Shown piece after piece: positions 8,368 to 17,192 of a stretch of DNA of 64,000 bases. Under the pieces are notes generated by a model, which saw only the letters and a program-made list of their open reading frames with translations, had not been told where the DNA came from and searched no databases. Location: assembly GCA_902786265.1 (NCBI GenBank), contig CADACE010000015.1, positions 1-64,000 on the forward strand. Direction: 5' to 3'. The translations under genes and the position numbers were made by a program. Source of the DNA: an uncultured Chloroflexota bacterium. Lineage in GTDB: Bacteria; Chloroflexota; Anaerolineae; Anaerolineales; Anaerolineaceae. Position 1 is the first letter of the stretch. Each line of letters begins with the position of its first letter.

Positions 8368-9708
8368 TTATTTCAAAAGTCTTTTGACCTCGGTCAATGA
8401 AAGATTTTGCTCCTCAGCGATCCGGGCAAGGTCATCATACTCATATTTGACCTGCTTTGCCCCATAACCAAAGGAAGTCTTTTTCCTGACCTCACCGTAA
8501 GGTGTCTGAAGGGTTTCAAACTTCCTGTCGAGGACATAGCGGTTAAAGGAAGCTTCCCGGATACCGATCGTCGTGGTATGTTTAAACATGCATTCAACGA
8601 TCCTGTCCCTGTCTTCTTCTGAACAGAGAACACAGAGCCTGATGGCGGGGCGGGATTTTTTCATGCTGATCTGCATCGTATAAACGTCTCTTGCACCCGC
8701 TTCGAACAGGCGGTCCATCGCGAAACCGACTTCCTCACCGGTCATGTCATCAACGTTGCAGGAAAGCTCCAGTACGGAATCGGTCTTACCCTCAGTCTCC
8801 CCCAGCGTTACACGTACACAATTCGCACGGGGGAAATCTTTCTTTCCCATGCCGTAACCGATGGCTGTTGGTTTCATTACAGGCATATCCCCAAATCGGG
8901 ATGCGAAATGCTTCAGCAGCGCCGCCCCGGTCGGGGTGCAAAGCTCTCCCTTGATCTCCCCTCCGTAAATCGGGACACCCTGAAGAATATGCAGGGTCGC
9001 GGGAGCCGGGACCGGCAGGATCCCGTGGGCGCACCGCACCTGCCCGCTGCCGACATGGATCGGTGAAACCACAACTTCATCCGGAGCGATTTCATTCATC
9101 AGCAGGCATACGGCAGTGATATCCGCGACCGCGTCCATCGTTCCGACTTCATGGAAATGGATCTCCGTCACCGGGACCCCGTGGGCATGACTTTCGGCCT
9201 CCGCGATCAGCTGATAAACAGCGAGAACATCGTCTTTTACTTTATCAGGTACATTCAGGTCTGCAACGATATGCCCGATCTCATGCATACTGCTGTGGTG
9301 ATGGTGATGCTCATGGTGTTCTTCATCATGAGCATGCTCGTGCTCATGTACATGTTCATGAGCATCGTCTTCATGATCGTGGATATGAACATGAAAATGA
9401 CCGTGAACGTGCTCATGAGTATGTTCATGGAAATGATCATGGGGATGGTCATGCGCATGTTCGTGCATATGCTCGTGCGTGTGCTCATGAAGATCTTCTC
9501 CCTCTTCCACGTCACCTACAAGCACTGTCATATGCGTGCCATGGATCCCGCATTTTTCGGAATCTTCCCGGCGGAAGGTCACGTTCGGAATTCCGATCTC
9601 GTTCAATTTTTCAACAAAAGTATCCGGTTCCGGCATCAGTTCCAGCAAAGCAGCTGTCAGCATATCCCCGGCAGCACCCATTCCACAGTCAATAAATAAT
9701 GTTCTCAT
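8368..9708 (-). CDS. larC: Nickel-pincer cofactor biosynthesis protein LarC
   Basis: LarC is a CTP-dependent cyclometallase that inserts nickel into the pincer cofactor of lactate racemase. The product has the LarC N-terminus MRTLFIDCGMGAAGDML, then a histidine tract of more than 30 His between residues 72 and 142. After the tract come FHEVGTMDAVADI, LCTPTGAALLKHF and the C-terminal domain with NVDDMTGEE and ATTIGIREASFNRY. In some species larC is made from two frames by ribosomal frameshifting; here it is one continuous 446-codon frame. larA, larB and larE are not in the window. The His tract probably stores or delivers Ni, as in other His-rich metallochaperones. Confidence 0.95.
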   Translation of the reverse strand: MRTLFIDCGMGAAGDMLTAALLELMPEPDTFVEKLNEIGIPNVTFRREDSEKCGIHGTHMTVLVGDVEEGEDLHEHTHEHMHEHAHDHPHDHFHEHTHEHVHGHFHVHIHDHEDDAHEHVHEHEHAHDEEHHEHHHHHSSMHEIGHIVADLNVPDKVKDDVLAVYQLIAEAESHAHGVPVTEIHFHEVGTMDAVADITAVCLLMNEIAPDEVVVSPIHVGSGQVRCAHGILPVPAPATLHILQGVPIYGGEIKGELCTPTGAALLKHFASRFGDMPVMKPTAIGYGMGKKDFPRANCVRVTLGETEGKTDSVLELSCNVDDMTGEEVGFAMDRLFEAGARDVYTMQISMKKSRPAIRLCVLCSEEDRDRIVECMFKHTTTIGIREASFNRYVLDRKFETLQTPYGEVRKKTSFGYGAKQVKYEYDDLARIAEEQNLSLTEVKRLLK

Positions 9709-9786
9709 TTCCCTTCTTTCACAAGACCAGGGACAAAAGCATCGTCCGCCTTTGTCCCCTCAAAAATCAATTTTCAACGTTTTGTT

Positions 9787-10962
9787 CTAAAGCATCAGGC
9801 GGTAAATCGCTGTGCAGTCTTCTTCGCTGAGTTCTACAAAACCACTGATGGATCCGGTCCGGCCATTGCCGTTGCACAGGACATCCACCAATTGCGGGAT
9901 ATCTTCTTCTTTGGCGCCGATTTCCGCAAAATTCTTCGGCATCCCGAGAGAGATCAGGAAGGAACGCAGCGCTTCAATGCCGGCCTTCGCGGTGACTTCA
10001 GGATGATAGAAATCCATCTTGCAGCCCCAGACGCGGACAGCGACCTGGGCGAAGCGGGTAACGTCATGGTTCATCACATACGTGAAGACCGCAGGCATGA
10101 CCACCGCCAGACCCGCACCGTGAGCGCAGTCATAAAGCGCGGAAAGCTCATGTTCTATATTATGGCTGTTCCAGTCCTGAGACCGTCCGACACCGACTGC
10201 GTTATTATGCGCCATCATGCCCGCCCACATGATATTCGCCCGGGCATCATAGTTATTCGGATCAGCGATCACACGCGGCCCCTCATGGACCAGTGTCATC
10301 ATCAGGGCTTCGATGAGGCGGTCTGTTACTTCCACTTCCTTCGTGTTGGTCAGGTAGCGTTCATACAGGTGCGCCATAATGTCGGTGATCCCTGCGGCTG
10401 TCTGATAGGGAGGCAGGGTCTGTGTCAGTGCCGGATTCAGGATGGAGAACTTCGGGCGAATCGCGTCGCCGGTAGCTCCGCGCTTGTACATGCCTTCTTC
10501 TTTGGTGATCACGCTGTCCGGGCTGCCTTCACTGCCCGCGGCAGCGATGGTCAGGACCGTACCGACCGACAGGGCGTTCTCGATGTATTTTCCGCAGTAG
10601 AAATCCCAGAAATCGCCGTCATAGACGGTACCGGCCGCGATAGCCTTTGAAGAATCGATCGTACTGCCGCCGCCGACAGCCAGGACGAAGTCAATTCCTT
10701 CCTTCCGGCAGAGGTCGATCCCTTCATAGACCAGACCGCTGCGGGGATTGGGTTTTACACCGCCCAGCACCAGGTACGGAATGTTTTCGGCTTCCAGGGA
10801 TGCCTTCACCCGGTCGATCAGACCGGAACGGACTACACTGCCGCCGCCATAGTGGATCAGGACTTTTGTCCCGCCAAAGCGCTTGACCATTTTTCCCGTT
10901 TCTTTTTCACTGTCTTTACCAAACACGAAACAGGTGGGAGAATAAAACATAAAATTATCCAT
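9787..10962 (-). CDS. Iron-containing alcohol dehydrogenase (butanol dehydrogenase type)
   Basis: This is an NAD(P)H-dependent, Fe- or Zn-containing oxidoreductase of the BdhA/YqhD group. It would reduce aldehydes to alcohols in fermentation or detoxification. The 391-residue product starts MDNFMFYSPT, the usual family N-terminus, followed by GGGSVVRSG and the nucleotide-binding AVGGGSTIDSSKAIAAG. The metal-site stretch contains HNIEHELSALYDCAHGAGLAVVMPA. The start at 10962 is chosen because AGAAAGG lies upstream; an ATG eight codons earlier has no ribosome site. It ends 79 bp before larC on the same strand. Confidence 0.93.
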   Translation of the reverse strand: MDNFMFYSPTCFVFGKDSEKETGKMVKRFGGTKVLIHYGGGSVVRSGLIDRVKASLEAENIPYLVLGGVKPNPRSGLVYEGIDLCRKEGIDFVLAVGGGSTIDSSKAIAAGTVYDGDFWDFYCGKYIENALSVGTVLTIAAAGSEGSPDSVITKEEGMYKRGATGDAIRPKFSILNPALTQTLPPYQTAAGITDIMAHLYERYLTNTKEVEVTDRLIEALMMTLVHEGPRVIADPNNYDARANIMWAGMMAHNNAVGVGRSQDWNSHNIEHELSALYDCAHGAGLAVVMPAVFTYVMNHDVTRFAQVAVRVWGCKMDFYHPEVTAKAGIEALRSFLISLGMPKNFAEIGAKEEDIPQLVDVLCNGNGRTGSISGFVELSEEDCTAIYRLML

Positions 10963-11195
10963 AACAGCATTATACCTTTCTGTCATTATATCATTGAAAT
11001 ATTTCGGTCCGCTTACCTGCTCAAAGTATTAGCGGACAAACTACAGCTATGATAAGTATATATTATTTTACATTATTTTGAATTTTTTCTCTTCCATACA
11101 GATAAATATCCACATATAATAGGGAAAACAATTGTTATTTTATTCTGTCCCGGCACAGGGAAAAAAATATGAATCAAAAAAATAAGGAGAAAAAT

Positions 11196-11735
11196 ATGAT
11201 TTACGATTACAAAATCACAACCGGCAAAGGTGAAGAGCTGGACCTCAATGATTATTGCGGCAAGGTGATCATGGTCGTCAACACTGCTACCGGATGCGGG
11301 TTCACCCCTCATTACGCGCCGATAGAACAGATGTACAGGGATTATCATGACCAGGGGCTTGAAATTCTGGATATTCCCTGCAACCAGTTCGGCGGTCAGG
11401 CTCCCGGTACCGACGACGAGATCCACGAATTCTGCACCATGCACTTCAACACCACCTTTCCGCAGATGAAAAAGGCCTGCGTCAACGGTGAAAATGAACT
11501 GCCGCTCTATACCTACCTCAAATCACAGAAAGGCTTTGAGGGATTCGGTGAACATCAGTACAAAGCGCTGCTTGAGGAAATGTTCGCGAAAGCCGATCCT
11601 GACTGGGCAAGCAAACCGGATATCAAATGGAATTTCACAAAATTCATCATCGACCGGGAAGGCAATGTCGTCGCCCGTTTTGAACCGACCGCTGATATGG
11701 CGGAAGTCGAAGCATGCATAAAGTCTTTGCTTTGA
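11196..11735 (+). CDS. Glutathione peroxidase family protein (Cys type)
   Basis: A 179-residue thiol peroxidase of the GPx family, which in bacteria usually uses thioredoxin. The active-site loop reads NTATGCGFT, so the residue equivalent to selenocysteine is Cys. CNQFGGQAPG supplies the conserved Gln and WNFTKFIID the conserved Trp and Asn, completing the catalytic tetrad. The ATG at 11196 directly follows AAGGAGAAAAAT, so it is preferred over the ATG nine codons upstream. It is apparently a single-gene unit. Confidence 0.93.
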   Translation: MIYDYKITTGKGEELDLNDYCGKVIMVVNTATGCGFTPHYAPIEQMYRDYHDQGLEILDIPCNQFGGQAPGTDDEIHEFCTMHFNTTFPQMKKACVNGENELPLYTYLKSQKGFEGFGEHQYKALLEEMFAKADPDWASKPDIKWNFTKFIIDREGNVVARFEPTADMAEVEACIKSLL

Positions 11736-11768
11736 GATAATTTCAGCAGCTTTTAATGTGATCATTCT

Positions 11769-11788
11769 GCCCCGGTGCCTGCCGGGGC
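11769..11788 (+). terminator. GC hairpin after the peroxidase gene
   Basis: GCCCCGG (11769-11775) pairs with CCGGGGC (11782-11788) around a 6-nt loop, 34 bp after the stop. The T-tract is poor (ATGATGTTATATG), so termination may be weak. Confidence 0.6.
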
Positions 11789-11887
11789 ATGATGTTATAT
11801 GTGTGTTCCGCAGGAAAAACCGCAATCTTGTGATTTATAATAATTGCATGAGATGCTGTCAGTTCAGAGAATCTGACCAATCGGAGG

Positions 11888-12107
11888 TTATAGGGGGCAG
11901 GAAATAGGAGATAGAGAATAGTGAGCATAATTTCTTAAAGGCGGCAGCCACTCTATCCACTATATCCTGTTTCCTGTTCACTATAACAAATTCGGATTTA
12001 TAGGGGTTAGGACATAGGAGATAGGGAATAGTGAGTATAATTTTCTCAAGGCGGCAGCCACACTATCCGCTATATCCTGTTTCCTATTCACTATAACAAA
12101 TTCATAT
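11888..12107. repeat. Two tandem 110-bp units, each an imperfect palindrome
   Basis: In the 390-bp gap, unit 1 (11888-11997) and unit 2 (11998-12107) are about 90 percent identical. Both contain GCGGCAGCCAC, at 11941 and 12051. Each unit's first third (AGGA.ATAGGAGATAG..AATAGTGAG) is roughly the reverse complement of its last third (CTATATCCTGTTTCCT.TTCACTATA), about 26 of 35 positions, giving a long mismatched hairpin. A third copy starts but stops at the ribosome site of the next gene. Confidence 0.85.
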
Positions 12108-12124
12108 TTATGGAGGTGAATGAA

Positions 12125-12307
12125 ATGTCTAAAAGTGAAAGATTTGAAAAGGTTTATTCCCAGGGATCACTGACTGTTACCGAGATCTGGGTAGATAAGG
12201 AAACAGGAGTGAATTACATATTTCACGCAAGCGGTTACTCGGGCGGAATGACTGTGCTTCTCGATAAGGACGGAAAACCCGTTATCACTCCGAATGAAGA
12301 CAAATAA
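12125..12307 (+). CDS. Small protein, DUF6440-like
   Basis: The 60-residue protein has a central VTEIWVDKETGVNYIF strand pair and SGYSGGMTVLLDKDGKPVI near the C-terminus. This pattern is found in the small DUF6440 proteins of gut anaerobes. Function is unknown. The start at 12125 follows a perfect GGAGGTGA site; an ATG five codons earlier overlaps that site and is rejected. The tandem palindrome ends about 17 bp before the start, so its promoter or leader may include the repeat. No membrane or signal segment. Confidence 0.75.
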   Translation: MSKSERFEKVYSQGSLTVTEIWVDKETGVNYIFHASGYSGGMTVLLDKDGKPVITPNEDK

Positions 12308-12346
12308 GCTCCGGCTTGCGAAATCAGGGATTGCGGAGATTCAGAC

Positions 12347-12700
12347 ATGAGAATGTATGCCCGGCTCAAAGAGCCTCTTAAATCCGGTGAGAATACTTAC
12401 ACATATAAAATCATGTTGTATAAAACCGAAAAAGACCTTTGGCTCTTTGAGTATTCCTCTCCGGACGCGGTTCTTTGCTCATCAGACCGCTGCTATGATT
12501 CGTTGGAAGATCTTTTTGATAACTGGAATGATCTGATCGATGAAAGAGGCTGGATCGAATTGGATGATCCGCTGCCGCATTGCCAGCATGATGCCTTCAT
12601 CCCTCTTCGGGTGAAAGGCAGGGACAGCGGAAAACCGGAGTGGGGTATTTACGAAACATTGAAAGACGGGAAATGGGTCGAATATAAACCCGTGCGATAA
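12347..12700 (+). CDS. Hypothetical protein, 117 residues
   Basis: I do not recognise this protein. It looks like a compact soluble alpha/beta domain rich in Trp and acidic residues (DLWLFEYSSPDAVLC, EDLFDNWNDLI, then a closing GKWVEYKPVR strand). There is no signal peptide, membrane segment or metal motif apart from scattered Cys and His (PHCQHDAF). It begins 39 bp after the DUF6440-like gene and 55 bp before the LRR gene, all on the same strand, so the three may share a transcript. The ribosome site is weak. Confidence 0.65.
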   Translation: MRMYARLKEPLKSGENTYTYKIMLYKTEKDLWLFEYSSPDAVLCSSDRCYDSLEDLFDNWNDLIDERGWIELDDPLPHCQHDAFIPLRVKGRDSGKPEWGIYETLKDGKWVEYKPVR

Positions 12701-12755
12701 TCATCCGTACGGATGATGTGATATTGAGGGAAGTAAAATATCAGGAGACATATCT

Positions 12756-13556
12756 ATGGGAACGGAATGGAATCAGCCCAAACTCCCGAAATGGGCTCAT
12801 AATCTGCCCGGTTTGGGAATCAGGAAGCTGAATTTTATAGATCGCAATCCGGGTATTTTCGGCCGGAATGTGGTTCCGGAAATCAAAAGAATAACCTTTT
12901 TGGATCATCTTCCTGATCAAAAAGGGATCTCTTTTGATCTTTCGCGCGGGACAAAACTGTCTGTCATGGCATGTCTTTCGAAAAACAAAGAGGACCTGTA
13001 TATCGGTGCGGACGGCGGGATCAATGCGGCTGACATCTGCGACCATTTATTTGAAGGATTGAAGCATATTGAGCAGATCGTCTTTACATGGGATTCCTTC
13101 CACACAGATTTTACGGAAAATTTTTCCCATATGTTCCGGGACTGCATGAGCCTGAAATCCCTCAGCGTCACATCATTCAGGACCTCGAAAGCGGTTTTCT
13201 TCAATGATATGTTCAGCGGATGCAAAAGTCTTGAATCGCTTGAACTCGGGAGTTTTTATATCCACCAGGGAGAAAAGTGGGGAAAGCTTTTCGATAAAAA
13301 TTGTAATTCATACAGTTTCCGGGCTTCTCCGTTCATTGACCGTATGTTCAGCGGCTGCGAAAGCCTGACACGCCTGGATCTCAGCAGTTTTGATACAACC
13401 AGAGTTGTTGATTTTACAGGCATGTTCGAAAACTGCAAAAATCTCCGTACCCTGCGGCTGGGCAGCCGGTTTGTGATCCGTTCAGACGCGGATACAAAGG
13501 ATATGTTCACCGGATGCGAAAAGCTCGATAAAAGCCGGATGCCGAAAGCTCTGTAA
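12756..13556 (+). CDS. BspA/DUF285-type leucine-rich-repeat protein
   Basis: The 266-residue protein carries three to four repeats of about 25 residues of the DUF285 type: FSHMFRDCMSLKSLSV, FNDMFSGCKSLESLELGSF, IDRMFSGCESLTRLDLSSF and FTGMFENCKNLRTLRLGS. The FxxMFxxCxxLxxLxLxxF consensus is diagnostic. The family is mostly known from surface proteins of Mycoplasma, Lactobacillus and Treponema/Bacteroides. No signal peptide or anchor is visible here, so it may stay in the cytoplasm or be exported another way. An AGGAG site lies 10 bp upstream of the ATG. Confidence 0.85.
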   Translation: MGTEWNQPKLPKWAHNLPGLGIRKLNFIDRNPGIFGRNVVPEIKRITFLDHLPDQKGISFDLSRGTKLSVMACLSKNKEDLYIGADGGINAADICDHLFEGLKHIEQIVFTWDSFHTDFTENFSHMFRDCMSLKSLSVTSFRTSKAVFFNDMFSGCKSLESLELGSFYIHQGEKWGKLFDKNCNSYSFRASPFIDRMFSGCESLTRLDLSSFDTTRVVDFTGMFENCKNLRTLRLGSRFVIRSDADTKDMFTGCEKLDKSRMPKAL

Positions 13557-13617
13557 ATCTGAAAGAAACCTGTGATAAAATCTGAATTACATATATTAAT
13601 ATCCGTGGAGAATTGAT

Positions 13618-14103
13618 ATGTCCTGCTGGCACAAAACGAAATTATTAAGAATTCCTGTTTCGGCACTCGGGTTTAAATATCTGCGTGAGTGGCAGAAATT
13701 CGCGAAAAAGCATCAAGATGATTTTCAATGGGAGGTAGGATACTTCTGTGAATCATTGTGTGACGATTATCCGTATGGGTTGGGTTGGGGTGAGACTGAG
13801 TTTACCGATCCGGACTGGGATCTGACTCAGCGGGATCCCAATCATCCGGAGATCGTCCCCGGCCCGTTTCTCGATTATTATCTGAGTGATATATATCCGC
13901 TCAACCCGGAATACAACAGTTTTGGGGAAAATAATGATGTCTCCCACGTGTCTAAAGAGGACAGGGAGTATTATCTTCCCAAATATCAGAGCCTGTTCCC
14001 GCATCTGACGCTGAAAGATATGGAAGCTTTACGAAAGTGTGAATTTGAATGGCATGACGGAACCGATGCGCCATACCTTTACTCAGATTTGGATGAAGAC
14101 TGA
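13618..14103 (+). CDS. Hypothetical protein, 161 residues
   Basis: Unrecognised acidic, aromatic-rich soluble protein: many Trp, Tyr and Asp, for example YPYGLGWGETEF and DPDWDLTQRDPNHPE. It has a short basic N-terminus, no signal peptide and no catalytic motif I can name. GGAGAATT lies just upstream of the ATG. It sits between an LRR gene and a deoxycytidylate-deaminase-like gene on the same strand. It could be one of the many lineage-specific accessory proteins of gut anaerobes; I do not assign a role. Confidence 0.6.
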   Translation: MSCWHKTKLLRIPVSALGFKYLREWQKFAKKHQDDFQWEVGYFCESLCDDYPYGLGWGETEFTDPDWDLTQRDPNHPEIVPGPFLDYYLSDIYPLNPEYNSFGENNDVSHVSKEDREYYLPKYQSLFPHLTLKDMEALRKCEFEWHDGTDAPYLYSDLDED

Positions 14104-14154
14104 TTCCGCTGATAAATTTGTCAAAATGCCGTCATCTGTACAGGAGAAAACTAC

Positions 14155-14586
14155 ATGAAAAGGATCTCAAAAGATCAATATTATATCAATATCGCACAGA
14201 GTGTGTCATCCCGCAGCACCTGTCTCAGAAGGCAATACGGCTGTGTTATTGTAAAAGATGATGAAATCATCGCGACCGGATACAACGGTGCTGCCCGGGG
14301 AGAACCAAACTGCTGTGACGTTTATGAAAAATGCCCGAGAATGAATGCCGAGCATAATTCCGGAAATTACGGGGATTGCGCGGCGGTTCACGCGGAGCAG
14401 AACGCCATGCTGTCCGCATCAAGAAACCGCATGCTCGGAGCAACGCTTTACCTTGCGGGGAAAGAATATAAAGAAGGCGAAGGTTTCGTTGAAATGACCG
14501 AATGTACTCCGTGCCCGATTTGCGAACGAATGATCCGCAACGCGGGTATCGCACGGGTCATCGGTCCCCAAAACATAAAGGAATAG
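14155..14586 (+). CDS. Deoxycytidylate deaminase-like (ComEB/dCMP family)
   Basis: A zinc-dependent deaminase of the cytidine/deoxycytidylate family, which would make dUMP from dCMP for dTMP synthesis. The 143-residue product shows the catalytic HAEQNA motif (His and Glu) near residue 80 and the zinc-binding TPCPICERM near residue 120. The N-terminal SRSTCLRRQYGCVIV and GYNGAARGEPNC are typical of dCMP deaminases. A CAGGAG site precedes the ATG. The start and length match the family. Substrate choice between dCMP and related nucleotides is inferred from overall resemblance. Confidence 0.88.
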   Translation: MKRISKDQYYINIAQSVSSRSTCLRRQYGCVIVKDDEIIATGYNGAARGEPNCCDVYEKCPRMNAEHNSGNYGDCAAVHAEQNAMLSASRNRMLGATLYLAGKEYKEGEGFVEMTECTPCPICERMIRNAGIARVIGPQNIKE

Positions 14587-14709
14587 CCCTGCGTCATTTC
14601 ACACGGATATGACTGTTCGATAGTGTCCTCTGTGCTGCTTCAGCGGCAGGCTTCTCATGATCAATAAAAATGTCACAAGATAAATTTTTTCATTGTTACG
14701 GAAGAAAAA

Positions 14710-15186
14710 ATGACAAAGGATGAAATAATGGCTCTTGTCAATCGTTCTCTTTTTGCATCGATTGGCTATACTGATGAAGCGGGCAGGCAGAATATCCGCA
14801 GAGTCTTTTGTGTATGGCACAAAGGATTGGGCAGACATCTGATTTCAACAAACACAAGTTCAGCCCACGTACAAAGCCTTCGGAAAAACGGGAATGCCTG
14901 CCTGTATTTCTCTGATGATTCAGCTTTTGAGGGACTTTGCTTATTCGGAAAATTTGAAGCACACTTCGAGAGAGAATACCGCGAACTTCTCTGGAACAAG
15001 GGAGATGAAAAATACTAACCGAAAGGCGTTGAGGATGAAGATTACTGTATTCTGGAATTCATAGCTGAAAGCGGACGTTTTTACCGCTATGACGGGAAAG
15101 GCGATCTATCGGCTTCTGATATCGAGACATATGATAAAGGCAGGAGATTTGAGAACGGATATAATGCCGCTGCCACAAAAAATTGA
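14710..15186 (+). pseudogene. Pyridoxamine 5'-phosphate oxidase-like protein interrupted by an in-frame TAA
   Basis: The frame reads as a PNPOx-like flavin-binding protein up to GDEKY, then TAA at 15016-15018. It continues in the same frame as PKGVEDEDYCILEF to a TGA at 15184-15186. Relatives of this family read EKYYPKGV here, so the stop appears to replace the second Tyr codon (TAC or TAT to TAA), a single-base change. The N-terminal 102 codons could still make a truncated protein, but the closing beta-strands would be lost. The remnant downstream shows no further damage, so the lesion looks recent, or it is a sequencing error. Confidence 0.85.
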
Positions 15187-15284
15187 CATATTATTATTTA
15201 TGTAAGAGCCGTATAAAACGAAATTCATCAGATAAATATCACCGGCAGATCTTGTAAAACCAAATCACACAGGAAAGAGAGCGT

Positions 15285-16928
15285 ATGAAAAAGTGTTTAT
15301 TTTTTATGATTCCGGCAATCCTTCTGCTTGTCTCCTTTTTCGCCGTATATGCCGATGATATCGTGATCCTTTATACCAACGATGTTCACTGCGGTTACAA
15401 AGATAATCTCGGATACAGCACTGTGGCGGCTCTGAAGGATTTCTATAAGACGGTGACACCGAACGTGCTGCTTGTTGACAGCGGTGATGCGATCCAGGGG
15501 GATGTGATCGGTGCGGTTTCCCAGGGTGAGTATATCATAGACTTTATGAATGACGCCGGTTATGACTATGCCTCACTCGGGAACCATGAATTCGACTATG
15601 GTTTGGATCGTCTTGCTGAGCTGGCTGAAATGGCTGATTTCCAATATGTTGACTGCAACATTACCTATTCCGGTACCGAAAGCAATAAGCTTGCGTTCCT
15701 GAAACCGTATGCAGTTCACGACTTCGATGATGTGAAGGTCGGTATCGTCGGTGTTGATGCGCCGGAGACACTTACGACCTCCACACCGGCCTTTTTTAAA
15801 GAGAACGGTGAATTTGTCTATAGTTTCGGTCAGGGTGAAAATGGCGCGATCCTCTATGGCCGGGTCCAGGATGCCGTTGATGCCTGTAAGGCTGAAGGTG
15901 CTGACTTTGTTATCCTGCTTTCTCACCTGGGAACGGATGATGAAAATGCTCCTTACCGCTCCATTGACGTCATCAGGAATACGCATGATATCGATGCCTG
16001 TCTGGACGCTCATTCCCACAGTGTGATCACGGCGAAGTATGTCGCCAACGACCGCGGCGAACTGATCCCGCTGTCCTCCACCGGTACGAAGCTGCAGTAT
16101 ATCGGAATACTGATGATCACAGAGGGAGGCCTTCTGACCACGACCATTGTCAACGGCGAGCTTCCAAAGAGCGCGGAGTTTGATGAAGACGCGGCCATGA
16201 TCACAGCCGCATATGAAGAAGTGATCAATGAAGTCATGGCACATTCCAACGTCGACCTGCGGATATCCGATGCAAATGGCGTCCGCATGATCCGCTCCCG
16301 TGAAACCAATCTCGGTGACCTCGTCGCTGACGCTTACCGCAGTGCCGCCGGAGCTGATATCGCGTTTGTCAACGGCGGAGGTATCCGTTCTGATCTGGCT
16401 GCAGGTGATCTGACTTACGCTGATATGATGGCCTGCCATCCGTTCGGCAACTCGATCATCGCCATCAAAGCCACAGGGCAGCAGATCCTCGATGCCCTCG
16501 AATGGGGCGCCCGGGCTGCCCAGGCTGAATACAAGGACGCTGAAGGCAACACAGTCGGTGAAATCGGACAGTTTGTCCACGTTTCCGGTCTGCGCTATAC
16601 GATCAACACTTCCGTCGAATCCCCCGCGATTGCCGATGTCAACAGCATGTTCTTCGGCATGATCGAAGGTGCTCCGTATCGCGTTTCCGATGTGGAAGTT
16701 GAGAAGGACGGCGAATGGGTCCCGCTTGATACGGAAGCTGAATATATCCTCGGAGGCCATGACTATATGCTTCTGGAGCAGGGCGGCGGTTTTACCATGT
16801 TCGAGGGGGATGAATTGGTCCTTGATTCCGGTATTCCGGACTACCAGGTTCTGGTGAATCACATTGTTTCCTTCGATGGTGACCTCAGCGCCTATGCTGA
16901 ACCCCAGGGCCGTATCATTGTCAAATGA
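15285..16928 (+). CDS. Secreted 5'-nucleotidase / 2',3'-cyclic phosphodiesterase family
   Basis: This UshA-type metallophosphoesterase would strip phosphate from extracellular nucleotides. A signal peptide covers residues 1-23 (basic MKK, hydrophobic core, VYA/DD cut), with no lipobox. Metal-site motifs follow in order: YTNDVHCGY, DSGDAIQGD, GNHEFDYG, SHLGTDD and DAHSHS. The C-terminal substrate domain has FVNGGGIRSDL and HPFGNSI, and ends near residue 547, the usual length. AGGAAAGAG lies before the ATG. No sortase motif or anchor was seen, so it is probably released or periplasm-like. It is likely monocistronic. Confidence 0.93.
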   Translation: MKKCLFFMIPAILLLVSFFAVYADDIVILYTNDVHCGYKDNLGYSTVAALKDFYKTVTPNVLLVDSGDAIQGDVIGAVSQGEYIIDFMNDAGYDYASLGNHEFDYGLDRLAELAEMADFQYVDCNITYSGTESNKLAFLKPYAVHDFDDVKVGIVGVDAPETLTTSTPAFFKENGEFVYSFGQGENGAILYGRVQDAVDACKAEGADFVILLSHLGTDDENAPYRSIDVIRNTHDIDACLDAHSHSVITAKYVANDRGELIPLSSTGTKLQYIGILMITEGGLLTTTIVNGELPKSAEFDEDAAMITAAYEEVINEVMAHSNVDLRISDANGVRMIRSRETNLGDLVADAYRSAAGADIAFVNGGGIRSDLAAGDLTYADMMACHPFGNSIIAIKATGQQILDALEWGARAAQAEYKDAEGNTVGEIGQFVHVSGLRYTINTSVESPAIADVNSMFFGMIEGAPYRVSDVEVEKDGEWVPLDTEAEYILGGHDYMLLEQGGGFTMFEGDELVLDSGIPDYQVLVNHIVSFDGDLSAYAEPQGRIIVK

Positions 16929-17192
16929 CATGATAACAAAATTCGGATCCGGCTGTTCAGTGAATAAAGAATGAATAAAATAACAATTTTCCGGGATATA
17001 ATTAAATTGGATCCAGTGGTCAGACATCAGTGATCAGCGCCATATTTTTTTGACAGATGCGGCAAATGCGTGAATGCGTGAAATTTTATTCACGCTTATG
17101 TCCGATAGCCTGCCAGGGCTTTCTGTTTACCGGTACAAAACTGCTATGAGTTTTTCCAGGCGGCCAATGATGCAGCAGAAAGGCAGCTTATT

